Source of the DNA: Candidatus Limicola stercorigallinarum
GTDB lineage: Bacteria > Actinomycetota > Coriobacteriia > Coriobacteriales > Coriobacteriaceae
Direction of reading: 5' to 3'
Length of the DNA: 50,243 bases
NCBI GenBank assembly: GCA_018711625.1
Contig: DVID01000004.1
Location: 1-50,243 of the forward strand
Position 1 is the stretch's first letter; every line of letters begins with the position of its first letter. The position numbers and the translations under genes are program-made. The notes under the pieces are model-generated. The model saw only the letters and a program-made list of their open reading frames with translations, was not told the origin of the DNA and searched no databases. Shown one piece after another: positions 32,198 to 40,537 of the stretch.

Positions 32198-32950
32198 ATG
32201 GCGCTGCTTGAAGTGGACAACGTGAGCGTGAGCTTTGACGCGGTGAAGGTGCTCGACCAGGTGAGCCTGAAGGTTGAGCGCGGTGCCATCGCGTGCTTGC
32301 TGGGGCCTTCCGGCTGCGGTAAAACCACGCTCTTCCATGTGGTGGCAGGGCTTTCGCTCCCTACTGTCGGCAGGGTGCTTCTCGATGGCCGCGATATCAC
32401 AGGTGTTCCAGGTCAGCTTGCCTACATGCTCCAAAAAGACCTGCTGCTGCCAGAGAAAACCATCGTGGACAACGTGAGCCTGCCCCTTGTGTTGCGCGGC
32501 GTGCCTGCCGCGAAAGCGCGCGAGCAGGCACTTGAGCTCTTCGATACCTTTGGGCTGTCTGGTACGGAGCATCGCTGGCCCGCTGAGCTCTCAGGCGGTA
32601 TGCGGCAGCGCGCGGCGCTCTTGCGCAGCTACCTCTTCTCGCAGGAGTTCATGCTGCTTGACGAACCGTTCTCGGCGCTTGATGCCTTCACCAAGGCCGA
32701 CCTTCACGCGTGGTTCCTCGATGTTGCCGACCGCTTTGACACCACCGCGCTTGTGGTGACGCACGACATTGACGAGGCCATCGAGCTTGCGGACGAGATT
32801 TTTGTGATGCGTGGCGCCCCGCAGGCGGGGGAGCCCACGCGCATTGTGGGCAGTGAGCGCATTGTGTGCCCGCGGAGTGAGCGCGCTACCTTCTCTCTTA
32901 CTGAGGAGTTTTTGGAGCACAAGCGCCGCGTGCTTGCTCTGCTGGGCTAA
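32198..32950 (+). CDS. thiZ: ABC transporter ATPase, ThiZ-like
   Basis: A 250-residue ATPase that would energise the ThiXY transporter. Walker A LLGPSGCGKTT near residue 35, Q-loop YMLQKDLLLPEKTI, signature ELSGGMRQRAALLRS, Walker B FMLLDEPFSALD and the H-loop VVTHDIDEAIELAD are all intact. Best relatives by pattern are nitrate/taurine/HMP-type importers. The ATG at 32198 has GGAAAGGGGAG upstream. It is separated from thiY by 439 bases containing a hairpin and the 209-bp palindromic element, so it may depend on read-through or on a promoter of its own. Confidence 0.88.
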   Translation: MALLEVDNVSVSFDAVKVLDQVSLKVERGAIACLLGPSGCGKTTLFHVVAGLSLPTVGRVLLDGRDITGVPGQLAYMLQKDLLLPEKTIVDNVSLPLVLRGVPAAKAREQALELFDTFGLSGTEHRWPAELSGGMRQRAALLRSYLFSQEFMLLDEPFSALDAFTKADLHAWFLDVADRFDTTALVVTHDIDEAIELADEIFVMRGAPQAGEPTRIVGSERIVCPRSERATFSLTEEFLEHKRRVLALLG

Positions 32951-33024
32951 GCGCGGACGGCAAGCCGGTGATGCGCTGCGGTGCGCTGCAAAGAGACGTT
33001 TTTGGTTAGGTTGCAGATTGGCCG

Positions 33025-33052
33025 TTGACATCGCACAACTGCTTGGTATCAT
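33025..33052 (+). promoter_or_regulatory. Promoter of tRNA-Ala
   Basis: Perfect TTGACA at 33025-33030 and TATCAT at 33047-33052 with a 16-base spacer, ending 12 bases before the mature tRNA. Confidence 0.75.
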
Positions 33053-33064
33053 ATTTCCCTGCTT

Positions 33065-33140
33065 GGGGACGTAGCTCAGCTGGGAGAGCGCTGCCGTCGC
33101 ATGGCAGAGGCCGAGGGTTCGATTCCCTTCGTCTCCACCA
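33065..33140 (+). tRNA. tRNA-Ala (anticodon CGC)
   Basis: Full cloverleaf of 76 bases with encoded CCA: acceptor GGGGACG/CGTCTCC including the G3-U70 pair that marks alanine tRNA, D arm GCTCAGCTGGGAGAGC, anticodon arm CTGCC-GTCGCAT-GGCAG with anticodon CGC, and T arm with GGTTCGATTCCC. Reads GCG codons. Confidence 0.96.
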
Positions 33141-33152
33141 CAAGCTTTTGAG

Positions 33153-33176
33153 GCCCCGCTTCGGCGGGGCTTTTTT
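33153..33176 (+). terminator. Terminator of tRNA-Ala
   Basis: GCCCCGC-TTCG-GCGGGGC followed by six T: perfect 7-bp stem with a stable tetraloop. Confidence 0.95.
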
Positions 33177-33207
33177 GTAGGTATTGGCGCTTGGGGAGGT
33201 GCGAACG

Positions 33208-33750
33208 GTGCTTATTGAGCGTGCCTGTGCAAATGACCTTCCCGCTGTTGAGGCACTCTATGCCGAGGCGATTGACGCCATGCGCAACACACCGTTTGAC
33301 ATCTGGTGGGAGATGGGGATGCACCCCACTGCCGATGGTCTTGCGCGCGCCCAGGAAGCGGGCAATCTGTTTGTTGCGCGCGATGGCGCGCGGATGCTCG
33401 GGGCCTTTGTGCTCGATGCGCGCGAGGGTGCTGATTACGCGCGCATTCCCTGGCGGGTTGATGCCGCGCCTGGCGCGGTAGCTGCGCTGCATCTTTTGGC
33501 TGTGGCGCCCGCCGCGCGTGGCCAGGGCGTTGCCCGTGCGCTCGTGACGGCGGCGGCTGAGGAGGCTCGGCATCGCGGGGCCGAGGCCCTTCGCCTGGAC
33601 GTCTTTAGCAACAACACCCCCGCCCGTGCGCTCTATCAGACGCTGGGCTTTGCCGATATCTGCGAGACGGATATTCACGTGGGCGGAGGTCTTGTGCATG
33701 CCTCGCACCTTATGGAGCTCGACCTCAGGGGAGATGTAGCCCATGCCTGA
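33208..33750 (+). CDS. GNAT-family N-acetyltransferase
   Basis: A 180-residue acetyl-CoA-dependent acyltransferase. The core motif A is LLAVAPAARGQGVARALV near residue 100 and motif B is NNTPARALYQTLGF. Substrate unknown. GTG at 33208 is chosen because GGGGAGG lies eight bases upstream; an in-frame TTG at 33184 precedes that site. Its end overlaps the radical SAM gene by 8 bases, so the two are coupled. Confidence 0.82.
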   Translation: MLIERACANDLPAVEALYAEAIDAMRNTPFDIWWEMGMHPTADGLARAQEAGNLFVARDGARMLGAFVLDAREGADYARIPWRVDAAPGAVAALHLLAVAPAARGQGVARALVTAAAEEARHRGAEALRLDVFSNNTPARALYQTLGFADICETDIHVGGGLVHASHLMELDLRGDVAHA

Positions 33751-34690
33751 GCGCTTGCTCGACGCGACAACTTTGGGCGCGTGTGAACTTTGCCCCCGCG
33801 CCTGCGGCGTGAACCGCCTGGAGGGCGCGGTGGGCGCCTGCGGTTCCACCGATCGCTTGCGTCTTGCCCGGGCTGCTCTGCATTTTTGGGAGGAGCCGCC
33901 CATTTCGGGCGAGGCGGGTTCGGGCACGATCTTTTTTAGCGGCTGCCCACTCAAGTGCGTGTACTGCCAAAACCATGAGATATCGACGGGCAACTTTGGC
34001 CTAGAGGTTCCTCCCGAGCGCCTGGTGGAGATTATGCTGGAGCTTGAGGACCAGGGTGCGCTCAACATCAACCTCGTGACGGCTACCCACTACGCGCACC
34101 TGTTGCCCGCGGCGCTTGCCGAGGCGCGCCGGCGCGGGCTTTCGCTCCCTGTGGTGTACAACACGAGCGGCTACGAGCGGGTCCAGGCGGTACGCGAGCT
34201 GGGTGACCTCGTTGACATCTGGCTTACCGACTTTAAGTATGCCGATGCTGCCCTGGGCGCACGGCTCTCGCACGTTGCCGATTATCCGGTGGTGGCTGCC
34301 GCTGCATTGGCTCAGATGGTGGCAGAGCTTGAACGGCGAGGTGGCCCGTCTGAGCGCGCCGATGGCACATGGCTGCGCGGTATCATCGTGCGCCATCTGG
34401 TGCTCCCGGGGCATGCGGATGATTCGTGCCGGGTGCTCGACCTCATTTGGAATACCGTGGGCGATGTGCCCATCTCGGTCATGAACCAGTACACCCCCAA
34501 CGCCGCCATGCGCGCCGCAGGCGGCGAGCTTGCCCGCGCCGTGACGGATGAGGAGTATGAGCGCGTGCTCGACCATGCGGACGACCTGGGCTTCTCGCAG
34601 ATGTTTTGGCAGGAGGGTGGCGCTGTGGACGAGAGCTTCACCCCACCGTTTGACACCACGGGCGTCTTGTCCCGCCCGCGCAACAACTAA
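33743..34690 (+). CDS. Radical SAM protein, PflA/PflX-like (COG1313)
   Basis: A 315-residue protein with the radical SAM cluster CPLKCVYCQN (CxxxCxxC) near residue 75, preceded by an N-terminal Cys pattern CELCPRACGVNR and GACGSTDRLRLARAALHFWE typical of the PflX group. Later NTSGYERV and VNQYTPNA-like segments also match. These proteins resemble pyruvate formate-lyase activators but lack an identified target. No glycyl radical enzyme gene is next to it. ATG at 33743 overlaps the GNAT gene. Confidence 0.85.
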   Translation: MPERLLDATTLGACELCPRACGVNRLEGAVGACGSTDRLRLARAALHFWEEPPISGEAGSGTIFFSGCPLKCVYCQNHEISTGNFGLEVPPERLVEIMLELEDQGALNINLVTATHYAHLLPAALAEARRRGLSLPVVYNTSGYERVQAVRELGDLVDIWLTDFKYADAALGARLSHVADYPVVAAAALAQMVAELERRGGPSERADGTWLRGIIVRHLVLPGHADDSCRVLDLIWNTVGDVPISVMNQYTPNAAMRAAGGELARAVTDEEYERVLDHADDLGFSQMFWQEGGAVDESFTPPFDTTGVLSRPRNN

Positions 34691-34830
34691 CCTCCCTCGA
34701 TAGCCTCATTGTTATCAAGTGAGCAACATGGGCACGGTGCGTTTGAGCCCAGGCCACAACGGATATACTTTTTCTCATATGGCATTACAACCCGCATCGT
34801 GCGATGCGATGGGCGAGAAGAGGTTATGGC

Positions 34831-35265
34831 ATGTCCGAGCAAGATGCCCAGCCCTTAACGGATGACGAGCGCGCCGAGCTGGAAGCGCTGCGCGCCGAGA
34901 AAGCGCGTCGTGAGCGTGCCGAGCTCGAGGCGCTTCGTGTTGAGCATAAGAACGCCGAGGCCCCGCAGGCGCATAAGCCGCAGGCGGCTCCAACGGCTGC
35001 CCCTGCTCAGGAGGCTCCCGCACGGGCTGCCGCACCGGCCCCCGCGCCTGAAGCGCCCGCGTCCAAGGCCAAACCGGCTGCGGCTTCTGACGCCCCGGTC
35101 TCCGCTGATGCCCGGCACGAGCGCACCCTTCACGAGCGCATGGTTGTCTCGGAGGGGAAGGACGCCGACGGCGTTCCCACCATGCCGCCCGCCCAGAAGC
35201 TCATCATCTTCATCGCACTCATTGCCGTTGTGGTCATTGTGGCGTACTACATGCTCAATAGGTAG
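34831..35265 (+). CDS. Tail-anchored protein with Ala/Pro-rich linker, function unknown
   Basis: A 144-residue protein I do not recognise. Residues 1-40 are charged and helical (ERAELEALRAEKARRERAEL, coiled-coil-like heptads), 45-85 are Ala/Pro-rich, and the C-terminus ends with a single membrane segment LIIFIALIAVVVIVAYYML about residues 121-141 followed by NR. It is therefore anchored by its tail with the N-terminus in the cytoplasm. ATG at 34831 with AAGAGG upstream. It lies 87 bases before pncB. Confidence 0.7.
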   Translation: MSEQDAQPLTDDERAELEALRAEKARRERAELEALRVEHKNAEAPQAHKPQAAPTAAPAQEAPARAAAPAPAPEAPASKAKPAAASDAPVSADARHERTLHERMVVSEGKDADGVPTMPPAQKLIIFIALIAVVVIVAYYMLNR

Positions 35266-35352
35266 CTTCTGCCAGGCCCGTATGAGGCCCCAAGTATGGA
35301 GTCGCTCGGCTCCTCTGCCATCTCGGCGCAACTCTTTGGAAGGATGATTTCC

Positions 35353-36873
35353 ATGGCACTGACCGATCCCACGCGTCCCACCGACGTCGCGCTGCTAACC
35401 GACCTTTACGAACTCACCATGGCGCAAGGCCTGTGGGAGAGCGGTAAGCTCGACGAGGAGGACTGCTTCACGGCGTTTTATCGCGACCACCCCTTTGGGA
35501 GCGCCTATGCCGTGATGTGCGGCACCGCCGAGCTGGCCGAGCTGGTAGAGAACCTCCGCTTTGAAGATGAGGACATCGACTACCTGGCGTCGCTTGAGGC
35601 GCCTGCTGGCGGCAAGCTCTTCAAGCCGGGCTTCCTTGAGTATCTGCGCTCCTTTGAGATGCATGTGGACATTGACGCGGTGCCCGAGGGCGAGCTGGTG
35701 TTTCCGCGCGAGCCCATGGTGCGTGTGAAGGGCCGTGCGCTTGAGTGCCAGATGCTCGAGACGGCGTTGCTCAACACCATCAACTTCGAAACGCTTGTGG
35801 CCACCAAGACCGCGCGTGTGGTGCAGGCGGCGGCAGGCCGCCCGGTGGCAGAGTTTGGCCTGCGCCGTGCCCAGGGCCCCGATGGCGGCATGGCGGTTGC
35901 CCGCGCAAGCTACATCGCAGGCTGCTCGTCCACCTCAAACGTGCTTGCGGGCCGAAAATACGGCATTCCGGTGTTTGGCACCCACGCGCACAGCTGGGTT
36001 ATGAGCTTTGATACGGAGCTCGAGGCCTTCCGTGCGTTTGCCCACACAAGCCCCAACAACTGCACGCTGCTCATTGACACCTACGACGTGCGCGAGGGTG
36101 TGGAGAATGCCATCACCGTTGCGCGCGAGATGGAGGCGCGTGGCGAGCGCCTCTCGGCCATCCGTATCGACTCGGGCGACCTTGCCAAGCTCTCCAAGTA
36201 TGTGCGTAGCCGCTTTGACGACGAAGGTCTGCCGTATGTGAAGATCTCGGTCTCGAACGACCTGGACGAGTACACCATCCAGTCGCTGCTGGATCAGGGT
36301 GCGCCCATCGACTCCTTTGGCGTGGGCACCAAGCTCGCCACCTGCTACGACCAGCCTGCACTGGGCGGCGTGTACAAGCTGTGCGCCCGCCGCGAGGCCG
36401 GCGAGAGCACCTGGGAACCGGTGATGAAGCTCTCTGAACAGCCGTACAAGCGCACGATCCCCGGTGTGCAGCAGGTGCGCCGCTACTTTGACGAGGCGGG
36501 AAGCCCCGTGTGCGACATGATTCTGGACGAGACGTATTGCGAGGGCACGGGTGAGGACCGCGCGACCACGCTTGTGGCGGTGAACGATGCCGCGTTGGTA
36601 ACGAGCGTTGCCGGCATGCCGTACCGCGAGCTCCTGGAGCCGGTGGTGCGCGGCGGCCGCGCCGTGGCCCCGCGTGAGCCGCTTGAGGCGGCGCGCGAGC
36701 GCTGCGCCCAGGCGCTCTCTGCGCTCGATCCCGAGTACAAGCGCTTCCTCTTCCCGCAGACCTACGTGGTGGGTATGGAGAGCGGTCTTGCACGCGTCCG
36801 CGACGAGCTTGTACGCGAGCGCTTGGCTGCCACCGGTGCGACCATGCCCTGGAAGGCCCCGCGGCATCACTAG
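35353..36873 (+). CDS. pncB: Nicotinate phosphoribosyltransferase
   Basis: Converts nicotinate and PRPP to nicotinate mononucleotide for NAD salvage. The 506-residue protein has LLTDLYELTMAQGLWESG, AEFGLRRAQGPDGG, HSWVMSFDTELEAF, TLLIDTYDV and RIDSGDLAKLSKYVR, with a C-terminal part containing CEGTGEDRATT. Length and order fit the bacterial NAPRTase family. ATG at 35353 has GGAAGGA eight bases upstream; an in-frame ATG three codons earlier is possible. The LuxR-type gene begins 3 bases after its stop. Confidence 0.92.
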   Translation: MALTDPTRPTDVALLTDLYELTMAQGLWESGKLDEEDCFTAFYRDHPFGSAYAVMCGTAELAELVENLRFEDEDIDYLASLEAPAGGKLFKPGFLEYLRSFEMHVDIDAVPEGELVFPREPMVRVKGRALECQMLETALLNTINFETLVATKTARVVQAAAGRPVAEFGLRRAQGPDGGMAVARASYIAGCSSTSNVLAGRKYGIPVFGTHAHSWVMSFDTELEAFRAFAHTSPNNCTLLIDTYDVREGVENAITVAREMEARGERLSAIRIDSGDLAKLSKYVRSRFDDEGLPYVKISVSNDLDEYTIQSLLDQGAPIDSFGVGTKLATCYDQPALGGVYKLCARREAGESTWEPVMKLSEQPYKRTIPGVQQVRRYFDEAGSPVCDMILDETYCEGTGEDRATTLVAVNDAALVTSVAGMPYRELLEPVVRGGRAVAPREPLEAARERCAQALSALDPEYKRFLFPQTYVVGMESGLARVRDELVRERLAATGATMPWKAPRHH

Positions 36874-36876
36874 GTT

Positions 36877-39444
36877 ATGGTTCAAGAGCGAAGCAAAACA
36901 ATTTTGATAGTGAGGCGAGTACTTGCCGCAATTTGTCTTACGCTCTGGGTTTTCACGCCATACATCCTCATCTCGTATGTTGAGGGCTTGGGGTGGTCGT
37001 CACTCTACGCGCTTGTTGGAGTGGGAATCGCCGTGGCAACTAGTGCTGTTTTGGTAGCCAAGAGCTTTATGCCGGCCTCCCGTCGGCACGATGCAGACGA
37101 GCCCGCCTCGTGCATCGCCATTGCGTTGACACTGGCGGGAGTTCTAGCATCGCTACTTGTATGCGTCCCCGAGTGGATGCTCGCTGCGCAGTACCTGATT
37201 GAGGGGTCCGCCATCATGACGGGCTCCTCGATAGTGGGCACCTTGTACGAAGTTGCGCTTCAATGGGAGCCAGCCCTAGTGCTGCTGGGGTCTGCATGCA
37301 CAACGGCCGGTCTGCTTTTGGTGGAGGCGCCAGATGGCGCGCTTGATACGTCGCGTGACCACCAAGAGGGGATGAGTGGATCAGACAGCGTTACGGGCGT
37401 TCTGAAGACTCGCATTTTGACTGGTGACGGTGCCTCCACTACGTTTGCTCTTGTCCAGAACCTTGCGTTCTATGGTTGCTGTGCGCTTGTGTGCGTTATG
37501 TCGCGTATGGTCTGGCTTGCTGCAGATGGAACTTTGCAGGGTGGGACCGGCCATCTTGCTATGGTCGCTGCAGCTCTTGTGCTACTTGCGGTAGCGCTCA
37601 TCGCGGGGCGCCCGAAGCATATCAATGTATCTCTCGCTTGTGCTTGGGCATCGTTTGGACTTTGCTCATGGAGCGCGCTTTCACGCGTGACGCCTGTGGG
37701 AGAGCTTGCCGAGCTTCTGCTGCTTCCGACGCTCCTGTTTGGTGGCGTGTGTGTTCTCATTATGCTGCTAGGTCGGCGCAAGAAAAAGCCTGGTGTGCGC
37801 GCCGATGCGGAAGGGCCTGAAGGTTCGTGTGAGGGCGGAGTCCCTACTGCTTCTGATTGCAGTGCCAGTGTCAGCGACACTCACCCTCACGTTCCGTTAC
37901 CTGTTCAACAGGTATGGCAGCGCTATGCGCAGAGATTCGACTTGGCGCCCCGCGAGTTTGAGATTGGTGCGCTCATCGTTCAGGGCGCGACGTCCCGCGA
38001 GGTGGGCGAGAAGCTGAATATCAAGCCGTCAACAGTTCGTGCCACCATGCAGCGCGTCTATAAGAAGTGTGGCGTTGCCAATCGCGATGCTCTGCTAGAA
38101 GCTATTGGTATTGATGGGCCTCAGGGGGATTTCGATATATCGCCTGAGCCCGATGCTTTCGGTGGTCGTATCCAGGAGTCCGTCAAGGCCTCGGGTGAAG
38201 TGGGCAGCTGGCTCTACCGCACGTCTCGTGTGGGTGTTTCGCCACTTACCAGCATTTCCCGGGGAGTCTCCATCGAGCTTGTACTCGTGGTGGCAATCTC
38301 CTGCCTCCTACTTTGGCCGTGGTCCCTTGTCGCCCCGTGCTGGGGTTTAGGTTTTGAGATTCCACTTGGTTTTGGACTGGGCCTCGTACTGTTCGGGCTT
38401 GTTGCCGCCGCATTCGCTATACACGATGTTCCCTCCACTCTCTGCAATTCGCGTTGGTCCCTCTGGGCGACGCGCAGTGCATGGATAATCACTGCGGCTG
38501 GATTCTTTACTACGTCTTGGGGCACCGTGCGCGTCCCTGCGGAGGGTGCACATGTTGGCGACTCGCTTGCTCTGCTGAGTTGGATGGCGGTCTTTGCCAT
38601 GGCGACAGCCATGAATCTGGCGCGACTTTTGCGCGGCGCTTCGGTTCATGGCGCGTTGGATGTTCCGTCGCGTGGAGTCGGATTTGTTTGTTCAGCTGTT
38701 TTCATTAGCTTCTTGCTCGGTTTTGCCTTCGAAGATGCGTGGCGCACCGTTAGCGGGTTCTCCTTCGTGGAAATATCGGGCGCGCTTTGCCTTGTGCTGG
38801 CCGGTGTTACGGCATGGGTGTTGCTGCGGAGCGTGCGTGAGGACCGTCGGATCATCATTGGGGTCGCAATTATTGTAGTGGGTGCATTTGCTTTGCTAGC
38901 CAGGGGTTTGCCTGTTGCGGTGCTCTTCGCATCTATCGTCGCTATAAGCTATGGAGCCGTTTCGTTCCTTTCCATCTTTGCGATTTCGTGCGGTGCTGGT
39001 TGTCTTTCGGGCTTCTACATCACGTCGGTTGTGTCTGATGGCATCTGGGCGCGGAACGCCGGATTGACGGCATTGTTTTCCGGTGACGTTGCGTTTGGCG
39101 TTGTGGCACACATAGCGATTGGTGTTCTGTTTGCGGTGGGAGCGCTTGCAGTCCTTTTGATTGCTATGGGCATCACAAGCAATAGGTGTTGGCAGAACTT
39201 TGTAGCTTCCAATAAAGGTGCTGAGCGTCGTGTGCGTGGCTTTTTGGTGAGCAAGGGTCTCACCGACACACAGGTGGCTGTTCTTATGGCTTTGGCTGAG
39301 GGAATGTCCGACCGCCAAGTTGCTGATCGCCTCGGCTACGCGCGGGGCACCGTCAACACGGCGCGCACGATGGGCTACGCCGCGCTTGGCGTGCACTCTC
39401 GCTCAGCACTCATCAATGTGTTGTTGCAGGTAACACGCTTGTAA
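36877..39444 (+). CDS. Multi-TM LuxR-type regulator with two HTH domains
   Basis: An 855-residue membrane regulator built as a tandem of two similar units. Residues 15-300 have about eight to nine membrane segments, followed by a cytoplasmic LuxR-type HTH at about 355-412 (LAPREFEIGALIVQG, SREVGEKLNIKPSTVRATMQ, RVYKKCGVANRDAL). Residues 465-765 hold another eight to ten segments and the C-terminus (793-852) a second HTH (LTDTQVAVLMALAEGMSDRQ, VADRLGYARGTVNTARTMGY). Single-unit proteins of this type are abundant in Coriobacteriia; a fused double one is unusual. The signal sensed is unknown. ATG at 36877 has a weak ribosome binding site and immediately follows pncB. It precedes the ABC/exported-protein cassette, which it may control; that is inference from position. 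Confidence 0.85.
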   Translation: MVQERSKTILIVRRVLAAICLTLWVFTPYILISYVEGLGWSSLYALVGVGIAVATSAVLVAKSFMPASRRHDADEPASCIAIALTLAGVLASLLVCVPEWMLAAQYLIEGSAIMTGSSIVGTLYEVALQWEPALVLLGSACTTAGLLLVEAPDGALDTSRDHQEGMSGSDSVTGVLKTRILTGDGASTTFALVQNLAFYGCCALVCVMSRMVWLAADGTLQGGTGHLAMVAAALVLLAVALIAGRPKHINVSLACAWASFGLCSWSALSRVTPVGELAELLLLPTLLFGGVCVLIMLLGRRKKKPGVRADAEGPEGSCEGGVPTASDCSASVSDTHPHVPLPVQQVWQRYAQRFDLAPREFEIGALIVQGATSREVGEKLNIKPSTVRATMQRVYKKCGVANRDALLEAIGIDGPQGDFDISPEPDAFGGRIQESVKASGEVGSWLYRTSRVGVSPLTSISRGVSIELVLVVAISCLLLWPWSLVAPCWGLGFEIPLGFGLGLVLFGLVAAAFAIHDVPSTLCNSRWSLWATRSAWIITAAGFFTTSWGTVRVPAEGAHVGDSLALLSWMAVFAMATAMNLARLLRGASVHGALDVPSRGVGFVCSAVFISFLLGFAFEDAWRTVSGFSFVEISGALCLVLAGVTAWVLLRSVREDRRIIIGVAIIVVGAFALLARGLPVAVLFASIVAISYGAVSFLSIFAISCGAGCLSGFYITSVVSDGIWARNAGLTALFSGDVAFGVVAHIAIGVLFAVGALAVLLIAMGITSNRCWQNFVASNKGAERRVRGFLVSKGLTDTQVAVLMALAEGMSDRQVADRLGYARGTVNTARTMGYAALGVHSRSALINVLLQVTRL

Positions 39445-39583
39445 ACACCCCGCTTACCCTGTTTCATTGCACCTGACTACAGACGAATACCGTTTCTGAC
39501 TTCATCCTTTCTTGTGGGCTGACCATATGTCAGCCCACATACGGGCCCGTTGTATCTGTATCGGTGCAAAGAAGGGAAGCGTT

Positions 39584-39746
39584 ATGAAGAAGCATCGTGT
39601 TGTCCTTGCGCTTGGGATTGCTGCCGAACAGCGTTTACGAGAGCGGCCTTAGGTGGTCTCAGATGAGGGCCTATAGCAATCTGAATGGAACGATGAGGGG
39701 ATATTGGAGTCCTGATTGTGTGGGACACTTCCATGTCCTTTCTTAA
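39584..39746 (+). pseudogene. Short exported-peptide gene, probably frameshifted
   Basis: After GAAGGGAAG, an ATG at 39584 starts MKKHRVVLALGIAA, a beginning signal-peptide, but the frame ends after 22 codons (39652). The next frame is open from 39588 to TAA at 39744-39746 and continues with PNSVYESGLRWSQMRAYSN and LNGTMRGYWSPDCVGHFHVLS. Read together they suggest a secreted peptide of 60-70 residues disrupted by a deletion. The mature part is only weakly reminiscent of lactococcin-972-type bacteriocins (YSN, GYWS words). It lies ahead of a hairpin and an ABC transporter cassette, the usual place for a bacteriocin-like structural gene. Otherwise the 367-base gap 39445-39811 has no gene. Confidence 0.4.
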
Positions 39747-39770
39747 AAGAAGCTGAGAGCCTGATTGATT

Positions 39771-39795
39771 GGGCGGGCGCTCTTGGCGCCCGCCC
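39771..39795 (+). terminator. Hairpin between the peptide ORF and the ABC cassette
   Basis: Perfect 10-bp stem GGGCGGGCGC / GCGCCCGCCC with a 5-base loop, followed by TTCT and then GGGAGAG for the next gene. It could act as a partial terminator that lowers expression of the cassette relative to the peptide gene. Confidence 0.5.
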
Positions 39796-39811
39796 TTCTG
39801 GGAGAGAAGCG

Positions 39812-40537
39812 ATGACAAAGAACTATGTGTCAAAGAAGCATGTTGTTGGCTTCGCGCTTGTCCTCTTGATTGCTGCGCTTGGAGTGGGTTTTGCTTGGGT
39901 TGTTGCGCAGCCTACAACGAGCTTGCGCATGGATGACCAGGTGCTTTCGAGTGGAAAGTCCTCCAACACAACGGTGCATATGGGCGAGACAATCAAGCTC
40001 GACTCGCAAGAGGATCAAAAGACGGCCGGCAATGAAGACCAACAGGGTATTGGCGCGGCAAATTTTGCATGGACGGGCGAGCTCGACATGTGCGTCGACA
40101 AGGCTGTGCTCATGACGTCAGAGCAGGCGAAGGAGCGCTACGGGAGCGATACCAAATACTACGACGAAGGCATGGAGGAGGCCATGTCTACGGAGCCTTG
40201 GACGGCACTTGCCCTGGAGATGACGTTCACCAATGTTGATGCGGTGCCTGACAAATCGAGCCAGGGTAACCGTGTGTTCACCATGACATCGTTTATGACG
40301 CGGCAGGAGTATACGCAGATCCTCTATTTCAACGGGTGCCCAGACGGTATCGGCGTGACGGAAGGGTATACGTTCCCGCTTGACAAGGGGCAATCCACTA
40401 CAGTCACCATCGTGTATTGCATCAACGATTCGCTGCTTGACGGAAAGTATTCCTACAGTGCCGGGATTAATAGGCGGGCGATTCGCAAGTACTGCGTTGA
40501 GCTTGATGTGGACGATCAGCGTGGTGATGCGTCATGA
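39812..40537 (+). CDS. Membrane-anchored exported protein, first paralogue of the ABC cassette
   Basis: A 241-residue protein with one N-terminal membrane segment (VVGFALVLLIAALGVGFAWVV, residues 10-30) and an extracellular domain of unknown function. It is clearly related to the product at 42904-43569: both have a YG-containing segment (AKERYGSDTKYYDE against YVERYGVDGEAYKP), a following TNV/TNH strand region and a C-terminal VELDVD/VEFDVAP. The fold looks beta-rich. GGGAGAG precedes the ATG at 39812. Its stop overlaps the next start by 4 bases. A role in binding or immunity against an exported peptide is possible but unproven. Confidence 0.7.
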   Translation: MTKNYVSKKHVVGFALVLLIAALGVGFAWVVAQPTTSLRMDDQVLSSGKSSNTTVHMGETIKLDSQEDQKTAGNEDQQGIGAANFAWTGELDMCVDKAVLMTSEQAKERYGSDTKYYDEGMEEAMSTEPWTALALEMTFTNVDAVPDKSSQGNRVFTMTSFMTRQEYTQILYFNGCPDGIGVTEGYTFPLDKGQSTTVTIVYCINDSLLDGKYSYSAGINRRAIRKYCVELDVDDQRGDAS

